DNA from: Oscillospiraceae bacterium
GTDB lineage: Bacteria > Bacillota > Clostridia > UBA1381 > UBA9506
DNA length: 44,801 nt
Direction: 5' to 3'
Assembly (NCBI GenBank): GCA_015069045.1
Contig: SVJJ01000003.1
Coordinates: forward strand, 1-44,801
Shown: in pieces, positions 16,801-25,205 of the stretch
Layout of the letters: every line of letters starts with the position of its first letter
Position numbering within the stretch: position 1 is the stretch's first letter
Notes under the pieces: model-generated
What the model was told of the DNA's origin: nothing
Seen by the model: only the letters and a program-made list of their open reading frames with translations
Database searches by the model: none
Translations under genes and position numbers: made by a program

Positions 16801-17415
16801 CTGATCTACACAAAACCGCTGAGCCGCATCCTGTAGCCACCCCTTAGGGTTTGGTAAGCTCATAACAAAATCGTATATATGGTTAACCAACGCATAGAAG
16901 GGCTCCGTATTTTTAATATGTAAATAGGCCTCAGTCAGGCGAAGAAAATCCTCTCCATAGTTTTCATCCTCATACATAGCTTCCATAACCTCGTCTAAGG
17001 CCGATAGCCGTAAAAGCTCATTTTCTGTTGGGTCTGCAATTCGAAAATTTGGGTCTAATCCAAGCCGGTTAAAATTTGCCCGCAGAACATGATGACAATA
17101 GGAATGAATGGTGGTAATGGCAGCCTTAGGCAGTAGGGAAAGCTGGCGTGATAAAACTGCATTATTCGGTTCCTCTTCCAGTTTTTTCGATAATGCATCT
17201 CCAATGCGTTGTCGCATCTCGGATGCGGCCGCATTGGTAAAGGTCACTACCAGTAAACGGTCTAAGTCTACCGGATTCTCCCGATCTGTGATGCGCTGAA
17301 TAATTCGCTCTACCAATACTGCCGTTTTACCGCTACCGGCAGCAGCTGACACTAAAATATCAGCGCCGCGGGTTTCAATCGCGGCGCTTTGTGCTTTTGT
17401 CCACTCTCTTGCCAT
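13879..17415 (-). CDS. addA: ATP-dependent helicase/nuclease subunit A
   Basis: This 1178-residue protein is the UvrD-type helicase and nuclease subunit of AddAB, which resects double-strand breaks for RecA. Near the N-terminus are WTKAQSAAIE and Walker A AAAGSGKTAV. Further on come DEYQDTSALQ (Walker B), GDMKQSIYRFR, MSIHKSKGLEFPVV and YVAMTRAREK (helicase motifs IV-VI). The C-terminal RecB-type nuclease shows GTALHTFLEQ, MIDCVLIEGDDISIVDYKTDRG and QLAYYAHA. ATG 17415 is chosen because AAGGAG lies 8 nt upstream and inside the longer GTG reading. addB, normally the next-door partner, is absent on both sides. The gene ends just before the promoter of the hydrogenase-like operon. Confidence 0.93.
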   Translation of the reverse strand: MAREWTKAQSAAIETRGADILVSAAAGSGKTAVLVERIIQRITDRENPVDLDRLLVVTFTNAAASEMRQRIGDALSKKLEEEPNNAVLSRQLSLLPKAAITTIHSYCHHVLRANFNRLGLDPNFRIADPTENELLRLSALDEVMEAMYEDENYGEDFLRLTEAYLHIKNTEPFYALVNHIYDFVMSLPNPKGWLQDAAQRFCVDQDFEQTSYATQILYAGRDCVAAIVKKYTAMLHLAQLEDGGEVLYQFLHGERELFLSLLQETTYEGFYNRLSMLKMESIPRAPKDAQPQYRDTIRAMRDDMKTTELKTLRETLFVLDGEQQRDILLALHPLMSCLSHLVMGLMDSFDKKKEAKNLLNYNDLEHGCYRLFVNDSGQPTPLAQAEQQQYDEILIDEYQDTSALQEAIFSAIKREGGLFLVGDMKQSIYRFRNTNPKLFREKKESYCEEEDAKQRKIILSQNFRSRKGILDGINYIFRRIMSARTGEIDYNEEEMLYPGAVYPDMQRPLSDDVELWMAELGEQDGEEQLESAEAEAVMAARRIAELIEDGYQVLGKDGVRPLTYRDICVLMRSTKNTAAVFCQTLTAWGIPCYSDAGNSFLQSQEITVMLSLLKIIDNPHQDIPLLTVLRSQLYALSTEELASIRIAKRKSDFYDAVRARAEEADVLGNRLRTFLESLSLYREKSRELDTAEFIWYLYRQTGFYEQQASLPGGALRRLNLRLLYTRAAAFENTGLKGLYSFIRFIDEFQSIGGDYDGARAIGEEQNVVRVMSIHKSKGLEFPVVILSGLNRKINMMDVREKILIHSEWGYGPKYIDTDLGISYDNCARQTVRQAIVAESLSEEMRILYVAMTRAREKLIMLASGRNLAARMQQCSIGAGDKRISGAFAAGAGSYLDWILMALYPHPDAALLRKMTEGHVYAPVDTSGHFRLELLECEELFSSPEINVEADCDGQNEERKLLPSWLHYTYPYAEEVALPAKVTVTEIKRKMQRMETDSVYLYPRPVFLMEHSGHITAAEAGTALHTFLEQLDYRNCHDMDSIQTQLMMLQNCGILTEAEANSISVSQVYRFMESSIGARLKDANQVLREVSFGLYVDAEPIFGQKGRVMLQGMIDCVLIEGDDISIVDYKTDRGVDPVAIAERYKTQLAYYAHAAEVMYGRKVSHRYLYLFHFDKLLEV

Positions 17416-17455
17416 CTGCACCACTCCTTAAAAGCATATGCTTTCTTCTGCTTTT

Positions 17456-17484
17456 AGTATAGCATAGATTGGCTTAGGTTACAA
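17456..17484 (-). promoter_or_regulatory. addA promoter
   Basis: Minus strand TTGTAA (17484-17479), 17-nt spacer, TATACT (17461-17456). Confidence 0.6.
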
Positions 17485-17502
17485 TCCCAATTTAAAAATT
17501 TG

Positions 17503-17682
17503 TTATCGTCCCGCCCGCGGTTTAAAGGTCTTGCATTGAACACTACATTGTTGAATTGGGTCACAGGTTGTAACTTCAATAGATGAAGCCTCGCAGTCCA
17601 TCTTACCGCCGTTATACATACAATTTGTTACAGAGCACGATACACCGGCAAGAGGTTTTTCTGTTTTTTGTGCTTGGGACAT
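17503..17682 (-). CDS. DUF1540 small Cys-rich protein
   Basis: This 59-residue ORF has AAAGGAGG upstream of ATG 17682. It matches the DUF1540 pattern: CSVTNCMYN, MDCEASSIEV, then C-DPIQQC and a closing QCKTFKPR. Seven cysteines in this spacing suggest metal binding. DUF1540 proteins are widespread in spore-forming Firmicutes, and their job is not established. It is transcribed leftward just ahead of the addA promoter, and divergent from the APC permease. Confidence 0.85.
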   Translation of the reverse strand: MSQAQKTEKPLAGVSCSVTNCMYNGGKMDCEASSIEVTTCDPIQQCSVQCKTFKPRAGR

Positions 17683-17836
17683 TGTTAAGCCTCCTTTATT
17701 ATGATCACATTTATTGTTAGCAATGTCGCTAATTTTATGCTTACTTTCTTGTTTAAAAATCCATTGTTAAGGTTACAGTAAAGGTAAACAAAAATGTAAT
17801 ATATATGCAGGTTACAAAGAGAAAAGAGGAGAAAAA

Positions 17837-19210
17837 ATGGAAACAAGATTAACTAAAAAATATAATGTAGCCACAGCTATTTCCATGGTAGTGGGTATTG
17901 TAATCGGAAGTGGTGTGTTTTTTAAGGCGGAGAAGATTTTAGCCGTCACCGGCGGTAATGTTGTCTTGGGAATCGTTGCCTGGGTTATTGGTGGTTTAAT
18001 TATGTTAATCTGTACCTATGCTTTTTCCGGACTTGCATCTCGCTACGAATATGTAAGCGGTCTCGTGGACTATGCAGAAGCCGCCATGGGAAAAACCTAT
18101 GCATACTATGTTGGATGGTTCATGTGCTTAGTCTATTACCCCACTTTAGCGGCTGCTCTTTCTTGGGTATCAGCACGATACGTATGTTTACTGTTGGGGC
18201 TTCCCCCTGACGGTGGGGGTGCACTGTCAATAACAGCTTTTTTTCTAATTGCCTCCTTTTTTGTAAATACCTTATCCCCCATTTTAGCCGGCAAAGTGCA
18301 GGTAGCTTGTACCGTCATTAAACTGATCCCCTTAGTATGCATGGGAATTTTCGGGATTTCTATAGGTGTATACAAAGGTATTTTAGCAGACAACCTGTTG
18401 TCACCACCTTTGCAAAATATTAATCCCACAAAGGGACTCCTGTCAGCTTTAGCCGCTACTGCCTTTGCCTATGACGGATGGATTGTGGCCACCTGTATCA
18501 ATGCCGAGTTACACAATGCCAAGAAAAATCTGCCCCGAGCCTTAATGATAGGAACTGTGATTGTCATTTCTGTGTATATCTTATACTATCTGGGCCTGTT
18601 TGGTGCATCACCCAAAAACGTGCTGGCTCAAGGTGGAGAACAAGGTATTACCACAGCCTTTACGTCTCTTTTTTCCAACATAGGCGGTAGCCTACTGTTT
18701 GTATTTGTCATTATCTCATGCTTAGGAAGTTTAAATGGCATAATGATGGGGTGTGCACGGGGTTTATATTCCTTAGCCATTCGCGGCGAAGGTCCGCGTC
18801 CCTCCATGTTTTCTCAAGTGGATTCAGCCACCAATGTGCCTGTAAACTCTGCAATTTGGGGACTGTTCGTTACAGTCTGCTGGCTACTTTACTATTATGG
18901 TGCTACCTTAGGTGGTTGGTTTTCTGGATACGGCTTTGACATAACGGAACTACCTATCATTACTATGTATGGCTCCTATATTCCCATTTTTTTAATGATT
19001 ATAAAAAAAGAAAAGACTCTAACCACTTTTCATCGGTATATCGTGCCGATACTTGCTGTGGTAAGTTGTCTTTTCATGATTACCGCCGCCTGCCTATCCC
19101 ATAAGCAGGAGGTGATTTGGTATTTACTTGTTTTTATATGCCTTATGTTGCCCGCTGTTTATTACAACCGAAGAAAAAAAAAGGGGCTAAACACAAATAA
19201 GCCCCTTTAA
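17837..19210 (+). CDS. APC-family amino acid permease
   Basis: This 457-residue integral membrane protein has about twelve hydrophobic segments. The first helix has the unwound GIVIGSGVFF motif that binds the amino-acid carboxylate in APC transporters. FAYDGWIVATCINAELHNAKKNLPRA marks helix 6 and the loop after it, typical of the LAT/SteT-like branch. Substrate cannot be read from the sequence. The start has AAGAGGAG 5-6 nt upstream. Its last 24 nt overlap the converging ComEA-like gene, and its lysine-rich tail is encoded by the stem and A tract of a terminator hairpin. It is a single-gene unit. Confidence 0.9.
   Translation: METRLTKKYNVATAISMVVGIVIGSGVFFKAEKILAVTGGNVVLGIVAWVIGGLIMLICTYAFSGLASRYEYVSGLVDYAEAAMGKTYAYYVGWFMCLVYYPTLAAALSWVSARYVCLLLGLPPDGGGALSITAFFLIASFFVNTLSPILAGKVQVACTVIKLIPLVCMGIFGISIGVYKGILADNLLSPPLQNINPTKGLLSALAATAFAYDGWIVATCINAELHNAKKNLPRALMIGTVIVISVYILYYLGLFGASPKNVLAQGGEQGITTAFTSLFSNIGGSLLFVFVIISCLGSLNGIMMGCARGLYSLAIRGEGPRPSMFSQVDSATNVPVNSAIWGLFVTVCWLLYYYGATLGGWFSGYGFDITELPIITMYGSYIPIFLMIIKKEKTLTTFHRYIVPILAVVSCLFMITAACLSHKQEVIWYLLVFICLMLPAVYYNRRKKKGLNTNKPL
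19172..19208. terminator. Terminator hairpin inside two overlapping gene ends
   Basis: AAAGGGGCT pairs with AGCCCCTTT (19180-19188 with 19200-19208). Read leftward it is followed by nine T, so it mainly ends the ComEA-like gene, with its T tract lying inside the permease reading frame. Confidence 0.75.
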
Positions 19211-19561
19211 ACTCTGAAAGGTTGCCTCTCCAATACCGCTTACCTTTTTAATATCACGGATAACTTGAAAGGGTGTTTCCTGACGATAGGCCACAATCCG
19301 TTCCGCTAAGGTATAACCAATCCCCGGCAAACCTATCAGTTCCTCAACGTCTGCCGTGTTAATATTGACCATTTGACCCTGAAAAACAACTTCCGGTGTT
19401 GTATCTCTTGCCTCTATGGGTGTAACGGTCGGCTCCGGCATATCTGTGCCCAAACGCCCCTCATGAGCCATATCCACATATAAAAGCCAGCTTCCAAAGG
19501 CTGATATGGCCCCAACTGCAAAAATCATACAAATCATTCTAATCGTTTTGTTTTTTATCAT
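19187..19561 (-). CDS. ComEA-like helix-hairpin-helix protein
   Basis: This protein of about 124 residues has one N-terminal membrane helix (MICMIFAVGAISAFGSWLLY). A short proline/threonine linker follows, then a ComEA-type domain: VNINTADVEELIGLPGIGYTLAERIVAYR, then a second HhH with IKKVSGIGEATFQSLK. Such proteins bind double-stranded DNA at the cell surface and help take it up. No comEC lies nearby. ATG 19561 is the likely start, but I see no good ribosome binding site, and a GTG at 19570 is possible. Its stop lies 24 nt inside the permease gene. Confidence 0.8.
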   Translation of the reverse strand: MIKNKTIRMICMIFAVGAISAFGSWLLYVDMAHEGRLGTDMPEPTVTPIEARDTTPEVVFQGQMVNINTADVEELIGLPGIGYTLAERIVAYRQETPFQVIRDIKKVSGIGEATFQSLKGLICV

Positions 19562-19599
19562 GGCATACACTACTGTACATTTATTTGTCTCTGTTTAGT

Positions 19600-20901
19600 T
19601 TATTTTAGATGAAAAGATTCATTAATTTCCTCAACCTGTTGCTGAGAAATAGGCACAATGTCGCCTAACTGTTTAGAAAAAATAAGGGCTTTTGCAGAAA
19701 ACTCCGCAACCTCCAAACGGTCATAAGCTTGGAGCATGCTACTGCCCGTGGTAATAATACAGCTATTTTGAACCATAATAACCGGTGTGCTTTCACTAAT
19801 GGCATTAGCCACGGTTTTAGGCTCTGAATAAGCTGTGTGAAAGAGCAGACGAGGAATATCTCGCAGCATAATATAACTCTCCGGAATAGTCCGCGAATCA
19901 AACTCATGGTCAGTGATAGCAAAAGCCATAACATTGGGCGGATAGGCAATAATCACCGAGTTAATCTCAGGATGCATTTTGTAAATTTCCTCATGCAAGC
20001 GAACACTTCGGCTTGGAATCTTTCCTTTTTCTCTCATTCCCTCTGCATTAACAGCTACAATATCATCAGGCTCTAAATACATTCTATCCTTATCAAAAGG
20101 CGTAATAATAAAAGCATTCCCTGCAATACGACGAGAATAGGTCCCCTGGGTAGAACTGAATAACCGCTGCTGATAGGCCCGTTTTACAAAGTTACACATT
20201 TTTGCCCGTTCTTTTTTCTCATAACTGGTTGTAATATGGTCATCATAATCCGACAACTCCGGTGGCATTTGGGTATTGGTAGCCACCTCGTAATCCTCCG
20301 CTGTCAACGATTTTGGCTCACCTAATATTCTTGAATTAATCTCCAGGCGAGCACCGAATTCTAAAGTTTCAAATATCTTAAATGCATCAAACAAATTATC
20401 CGACGCAATGACAACACCATGATTTTCTAACATAACAGTATTAATGTTTTCTTTAAACACTTCCAAAATACGATCTCCCAAAAGCTCACTGCCCGGGATC
20501 TCATATTTTGCCATTTTAATACCGCCCCTCTGATACAGTCGGAATAATTCGGTTGTAATATCAGTTTTTGGATTTTGCCGCACAATGCTAAATGCTACTA
20601 GTGCGGGAGGATGGGCGTGTAATACGGCCTTAGTTCCTTTTCTGTGATGGATCAATGCACGATGAAAAGGAAGCTCGCTAGAGGGTTTATGGCGACCGAT
20701 GATAGTCCCATCCGGTTTAATTTGAATAATATCCTCAACGGTTAAGCTGCCTTTATCGATACCGCCCGGCGTTATCCAAATATCTCCATCAGAGTCCATA
20801 ATAGACAGATTGCCGCCGGAGGTTGTTGTCATGCCATATTTATATATACGGTCCATAATCATCACAATTTGTTCCGCAGGGTGCATCATATCAAAATTCA
20901 T
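19600..20901 (-). CDS. Tandem class II aldolase/adducin protein with an inactive second half
   Basis: This 433-residue protein has two class II aldolase domains. The first (about 1-190) keeps the zinc site: Glu76 in SSEL, His95 and His97 in HAHPP, and His161 in ENHG. The second (about 230-430) keeps the fold, but the matching positions are Ser299, Ile318, Tyr320 and Ser380 (SRSV, IAYPP, QNSC), so it cannot hold the metal. The active half probably splits a deoxysugar 1-phosphate, such as rhamnulose or fuculose 1-phosphate, into dihydroxyacetone phosphate and lactaldehyde. It lies 35 nt downstream of rhamnulokinase in the same unit, which favours rhamnulose 1-phosphate. The second half may serve assembly. 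Confidence 0.85.
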   Translation of the reverse strand: MNFDMMHPAEQIVMIMDRIYKYGMTTTSGGNLSIMDSDGDIWITPGGIDKGSLTVEDIIQIKPDGTIIGRHKPSSELPFHRALIHHRKGTKAVLHAHPPALVAFSIVRQNPKTDITTELFRLYQRGGIKMAKYEIPGSELLGDRILEVFKENINTVMLENHGVVIASDNLFDAFKIFETLEFGARLEINSRILGEPKSLTAEDYEVATNTQMPPELSDYDDHITTSYEKKERAKMCNFVKRAYQQRLFSSTQGTYSRRIAGNAFIITPFDKDRMYLEPDDIVAVNAEGMREKGKIPSRSVRLHEEIYKMHPEINSVIIAYPPNVMAFAITDHEFDSRTIPESYIMLRDIPRLLFHTAYSEPKTVANAISESTPVIMVQNSCIITTGSSMLQAYDRLEVAEFSAKALIFSKQLGDIVPISQQQVEEINESFHLK

Positions 20902-20936
20902 TCACACGTTCCTCCTATTTTTACACTTTTTGTGTA

Positions 20937-22418
20937 TTATGACAAGGAAGCAATCTTTTTATACCGCTCATAGGCTTGCTCCCATGCCTCTTTTTCCTTT
21001 GGCTCATAAGCTTTTACAGGAAAAGATGCACGCACAACCCTGCGAGCATCCGTTATGTCGCTCACTTTACCTAAAGCCATCAGCTGCAACAGCGCATTTC
21101 CGGTGCTAGTCGCTTCCACAGGACCTGCTAAAACCCTTTTGCCGGTAGCGCAAGCAACAAACTCACAAAACATGGTGTCCTTAATACCGCCACCTAACAT
21201 ATGAACGGCCTCTAAAGTCTTGCCCTGCACATCCTCAAGAGCCTCTGCCACCATACGGCATTTAAAGGCTAGGCTTTCCATAGCACATCGGATAATCTCA
21301 CCCTCCGTTTGAGGCACTGGTTGTCCTGTTTTTTCGCAATATGTACGAATCCGCTTTGGCATGTTCCCCGGCGGTGCAAAGCTCTGATCATCCGGATCAA
21401 TAAAGGATTGATAGGGCTTGCTGGCGCGGGCAGCCTGTTCTAAATCATTAAAGGTAAGGCTTTTTCCTTCCCGTTCCCATTGCCGTTTACATTCCTGCAC
21501 AATCCAAAGTCCCATAATATTTTTAAGAAAACGAATTTTTCCGCAAACGCCGCCCTCATTGGTAAAATTGTATCGATAGGAAGCCTCTGAAATTTCAGGG
21601 GCATCCAATTCTGTTCCCATAAGAGCCCAGGTTCCTGTGCTTATATAGGCATAAGGATAAGATTCTGTAACGGGCACGCTGGCAACAGCCGAAGCCGTAT
21701 CGTGAGACCCTACGGCAATAACAGGAACTTTTGGACATCCCAATTCATCACACAGTGCATCTGTTAAATAGCCAACCACTGTACCCGGCTGTATCAACTC
21801 GCCAAACACATGTGTGGGAATCTGTAATTTTTCCATCAATTCCGTATCCCAAACCTTGTTTTTAGCATCTAGAAGTTGAGATGTTGAAGCCTCTGTATAT
21901 TCATTTTTCATTTCTCCTGTTAAGAAGTAATTGAAAATATCCGGCATGAATAGCAGTTTATCCGCCATATTCAGCGTTGCATCATCACGCATAGCCATCA
22001 ACTGGAACAGTGTGTTAAAGAAATTAAATTGAATACCGGTGTGGTCAAAGATGTATGCTTTACCCACCTCCCGGTCTGCCTGTTCCTCCATACCATTTGT
22101 CCGCGTATCTCGATAATGGTAGGGATTGCCTAACAAACGACCTTTCTGATCGAACAAACCGAAATCTACACCCCATGTATCAATACCGATAGATAAAATA
22201 TCCTGATGACCGGCATTTATTGTTTTTAAAATTCCAATTTTAATTTCATGAAACAGGCGCAAAACATCCCAATGAAAACTATCTCCAACCATAACGGGGT
22301 CATTGGAAAACCGATGCATCTCCTCAATTGTTAATTGTGTGCCATCAAAGGTAAACAGCATGGCACGGCCACTGGATGCACCAAAGTCAAATGCTAAAAC
22401 CTTACTGTTCTCTGCCAC
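20937..22418 (-). CDS. rhaB: Rhamnulokinase
   Basis: This 493-residue FGGY sugar kinase phosphorylates rhamnulose with ATP. Seen: VLAFDFGASSGRAML (phosphate loop 1), FHWDVLRLF, SIGIDTWGVDFGL, NPYHYRDTRT, AVGSHDTASAVA, YISTGTWALMG and HMLGGGIKD. These are RhaB-type and not xylulokinase-type. GTG 22418 is chosen since AAGGAG lies 9 nt before it; the ATG at 22445 has that site inside the reading frame. It forms a two-gene unit with the tandem aldolase under a near-consensus promoter. No rhamnose isomerase, transporter or regulator is in the window, so the pathway is incomplete here. Confidence 0.9.
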   Translation of the reverse strand: MAENSKVLAFDFGASSGRAMLFTFDGTQLTIEEMHRFSNDPVMVGDSFHWDVLRLFHEIKIGILKTINAGHQDILSIGIDTWGVDFGLFDQKGRLLGNPYHYRDTRTNGMEEQADREVGKAYIFDHTGIQFNFFNTLFQLMAMRDDATLNMADKLLFMPDIFNYFLTGEMKNEYTEASTSQLLDAKNKVWDTELMEKLQIPTHVFGELIQPGTVVGYLTDALCDELGCPKVPVIAVGSHDTASAVASVPVTESYPYAYISTGTWALMGTELDAPEISEASYRYNFTNEGGVCGKIRFLKNIMGLWIVQECKRQWEREGKSLTFNDLEQAARASKPYQSFIDPDDQSFAPPGNMPKRIRTYCEKTGQPVPQTEGEIIRCAMESLAFKCRMVAEALEDVQGKTLEAVHMLGGGIKDTMFCEFVACATGKRVLAGPVEATSTGNALLQLMALGKVSDITDARRVVRASFPVKAYEPKEKEAWEQAYERYKKIASLS

Positions 22419-22524
22419 AGAAATCAACTCCTTATAACATTTCATTATGCTGAAAAAATACTGCTTTATCCCTATAAAAAAGAAAAAAATAAAACATGTA
22501 TCTTATTAGACCTGTCTGTATAAA

Positions 22525-22553
22525 AGTATAGCATATTTCACTTTAACTGTCAA
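22525..22553 (-). promoter_or_regulatory. rhaB-aldolase promoter
   Basis: Minus strand TTGACA (22553-22548), 17-nt spacer, TATACT (22530-22525). Predicted start near 22518. I see no clear operator. Confidence 0.7.
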
Positions 22554-22589
22554 GAACAGCCAATGCTGCCATACCCTTATGAGTCATAT

Positions 22590-22639
22590 AGTAAAAATAA
22601 GGTGTGCAGTTCCTTCATTGTAAACTGCGCACCTTATTT
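22590..22639 (-). terminator. Terminator of the mltG unit
   Basis: AAATAAGGTGCGCAGTT pairs with AACTGCACACCTTATTT (17 bp with one weak pair), followed by TTTTT leftward. The stem overlaps the mltG stop codon. Confidence 0.85.
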
Positions 22640-23654
22640 AATTCATATTGCCCTGATGCTCTTCAAAAGTTTTCGCAAAGAGATGTTTCCCATCTGAATC
22701 TAACACAAAAAATAAATAATCAGTTTGAGCTGGATACAGAGCTGCCTCAATTGCCTCTAAGCCCGGCGAGGCTATGGGCCCAACAGGTAATCCGGGATTT
22801 TGATACGTGTTGTAGGGTGAAGAAATCTTCGTATCGGCAACTGATAAAATTGCTTTGCGTTCTTTAAGAATGTATTGAACTGTAGCGCAAGATTCCAAAT
22901 AAGGATAACTCCCATTTTTCAAGCGATTATGGAACACACCGGCCACAAGCTTTCTATCCTCATCGCCCATGGCTTCTCTTTCAATGATAGAGGCAAGTGT
23001 AATAATCTCATCATCCGTCATAGACAGTTCCTTGGCTCGTTTGCGGAAGGTTTCCGTATAAATTTCATCAAACCGATCCAGCATCGTCCGGATAACAGCT
23101 TCCTCGCCGGCCCCCTTTTGAAACATATAGGTATCAGGAAATAAATATCCCTCTAATCGATTCTCTCGTTTAGGCAAGTTTTTTAAAAACCAATAGTCAA
23201 AGTTTCCCTTTTCAACAACATGATAAAACCGTTCTCTGTCAATTAAACCTTCTTTTTCCAGAACATCTGCAATTTGGCGCAATTCGTAACCTTCAGGAAT
23301 TGTAACACGCACTTGCTCAGATTGATTTTGAGAATGTTTTAAAGTTTCATAAAGTTCCTCATAGCCTGTCTTTTGTTGCAAGTAAAAAACACCCTGCTGA
23401 AAGGTTCCATCATGACCCTGCAATTTAGAAAAAAATCGAAACCAAAATGGTTTTTGAATAACCTCTTGTTCCGCTAAGACTGCGGCAATATCAGCCGTTC
23501 CGCTACCGGAGGCAATCGTTATCTCTACCCTTTGCCCATTAGCCGCGCCACAATAATCCTGCCAAACTGTAAGGGCATATAATCCTGCTGCCGCAATAAC
23601 AATCATGAACCATAGGTCTAATTTTTTCTTTTTTTGTTTTCTTTTTTTTGTCAT
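22638..23654 (-). CDS. mltG: Endolytic murein transglycosylase
   Basis: This 338-residue protein (YceG/MltG family) cuts growing peptidoglycan strands at the membrane. It has a lysine-rich start (KKRKQKKKK), one membrane helix (LWFMIVIAAAGLYALTV) and an extracellular part with a LysM-like region (TIPEGYELRQIADVL). The catalytic domain has LASIIEREA (the family's catalytic Glu), VFHNRL and SPYNTYQNPGLPVGPIASPG. ATG 23654 is supported by GGGGG upstream. It is the last gene of the tsaC-rimI-tsaD-mltG run, 20 nt after tsaD, with a terminator overlapping its stop. Confidence 0.93.
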   Translation of the reverse strand: MTKKRKQKKKKLDLWFMIVIAAAGLYALTVWQDYCGAANGQRVEITIASGSGTADIAAVLAEQEVIQKPFWFRFFSKLQGHDGTFQQGVFYLQQKTGYEELYETLKHSQNQSEQVRVTIPEGYELRQIADVLEKEGLIDRERFYHVVEKGNFDYWFLKNLPKRENRLEGYLFPDTYMFQKGAGEEAVIRTMLDRFDEIYTETFRKRAKELSMTDDEIITLASIIEREAMGDEDRKLVAGVFHNRLKNGSYPYLESCATVQYILKERKAILSVADTKISSPYNTYQNPGLPVGPIASPGLEAIEAALYPAQTDYLFFVLDSDGKHLFAKTFEEHQGNMN

Positions 23655-23674
23655 TTGTGACCCCCGCAATTTGA

Positions 23675-24682
23675 CTATAGCTTTAAATTTGGCACTGCAT
23701 TTAATCGGTTATCCGCAAAATTACCTTGTTTATACATATAGTAACCGGCACACCCAATCATAGCCGCATTATCTGTACATAGAATAAGTGGCGGATAATA
23801 AACAGTAATATTGCTTACATCGGCAGCTAAAGAAAAAGCCTGACGCAAAGCACCGTTAGCACTGACACCACCGGCTAAGGTAACAACCTTGCACCCTTTT
23901 TCCTCTGCAGCAGCAAAGGTATGTGATACTAAAGCCTCCACAACGGCCTGCTGAAAAGATGCTGCCAGATCTGCCTTGCAAATGTCACGACCTGCTTGTT
24001 CTTCCTTATGTACATAATTAATAACTGCTGTTTTAACACCGCTAAAGCTGAAATCATAGGATGTTGTACCAAAATTAACACGAGGAAAGCTAATCGCATC
24101 CGGATTTCCTTCCTGAGCCAGCTTTTCAAGCTTGGGCCCACCCGGATATCCTAACCCAAGCACACGAGCAATTTTATCAAAAGCCTCTCCTGCTGCGTCA
24201 TCACGAGTACGACCCAAAATTTCAAACTCTGTATAATTCTTTACATACACAATGTGACTGTGGCCACCGGAGGCAACCAGGCACACAAAAGGTGGCGCTA
24301 ACTGCTCATGCGCAATATAATTGGCTGCAATGTGTCCATGAATATGATTAACTCCAATTAACGGCAAATGTCGTGCAGCCGCCAGGGCCTTTGCTGCAGA
24401 AACGCCTGTAAGCAACGCACCGACAAGTCCTGGTCCATAGGTTACTGCAATAGCTGCAAGGTCTAAAAATGTACAGTTTGCTTCTGCTAGCGCACGATCT
24501 ATAACACCGGGGAGCTGTAACACATGGTTGCGAGAAGCAATTTCCGGCACAACCCCACCATACCGCTGGTGAATAGGAATCTGAGAGGAAATGATATTAG
24601 ATAAAACCTTCCGACCATCCTGTACCACAGCCGCAGCCGTTTCATCACAAGAGGACTCGATTGCTAAAATTAATTCACTCAT
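23675..24682 (-). CDS. tsaD: tRNA N6-threonylcarbamoyladenosine transferase
   Basis: This 335-residue cytosolic protein is the Kae1/YgjD/TsaD catalytic subunit. With TsaB and TsaE it moves the threonylcarbamoyl group to A37 of ANN-decoding tRNAs. Motifs: [38 protein letters not shown] (the metal-binding His pair), [43 protein letters not shown] and [13 protein letters not shown] (third metal ligand Asp). The length is normal for the family. Its ATG lies 2 nt after the rimI stop, with GGGGTAAGG as ribosome binding site, so the two are translated together. Confidence 0.96.
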   Translation of the reverse strand: MSELILAIESSCDETAAAVVQDGRKVLSNIISSQIPIHQRYGGVVPEIASRNHVLQLPGVIDRALAEANCTFLDLAAIAVTYGPGLVGALLTGVSAAKALAAARHLPLIGVNHIHGHIAANYIAHEQLAPPFVCLVASGGHSHIVYVKNYTEFEILGRTRDDAAGEAFDKIARVLGLGYPGGPKLEKLAQEGNPDAISFPRVNFGTTSYDFSFSGVKTAVINYVHKEEQAGRDICKADLAASFQQAVVEALVSHTFAAAEEKGCKVVTLAGGVSANGALRQAFSLAADVSNITVYYPPLILCTDNAAMIGCAGYYMYKQGNFADNRLNAVPNLKL

Positions 24683-24684
24683 CC

Positions 24685-25137
24685 TTACCCCTTCCCTTCT
24701 GCTAAAAACAATGTCATGAGCAGGGCATCCTCACCATGTTCATAGTAGCCACGTCGACAACCAACCCGAATAAAGCCCATTTTTTCATATAGTGCAATTG
24801 CCTCTTTATTGCCGGTCCGCACCTCTAATGTGAGCAGATGTAACCCTTTTTCTTTTGCCATTTCAATAAAAAGCCTAATTAAACCAATCGCCAAGCCTCG
24901 ACGTCTATGGTGAGGGTGAACCGCAACGTTGGTAATTTGCCCTTCATCTGCTACGCACCACATACCCATATAGGCTACAGGACAACCTTTTTGTGTAACA
25001 ACACGATAAATCGTTGCCGAATTATTTAATTCACCTAAAAACATGCCTTCGGTCCAAGGTGTTGCAAAGCAGGCCTGTTCCAATGCCAGCAAATCCGATA
25101 GCATTTCCTTCGTTAAAGGCTCTGTTTGGTAGCACAT
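24685..25137 (-). CDS. rimI: Ribosomal-protein-alanine N-acetyltransferase
   Basis: This 150-residue GNAT enzyme carries [53 protein letters not shown] (acetyl-CoA loop with R-R-R-G-L-A) and [23 protein letters not shown]. These are the RimI signatures; it acetylates the N-terminus of ribosomal protein S18 in E. coli. The neighbours tsaC and tsaD are the usual company of rimI in Firmicutes. It starts 68 nt after tsaC and ends 2 nt before tsaD. Confidence 0.9.
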   Translation of the reverse strand: MCYQTEPLTKEMLSDLLALEQACFATPWTEGMFLGELNNSATIYRVVTQKGCPVAYMGMWCVADEGQITNVAVHPHHRRRGLAIGLIRLFIEMAKEKGLHLLTLEVRTGNKEAIALYEKMGFIRVGCRRGYYEHGEDALLMTLFLAEGKG

Positions 25138-25205
25138 ACTCCCCCACCTTTTTATATCATCATAACAAAAGTTTTAAATAAAAATTTCTATGTTGTTATA
25201 TTAGC

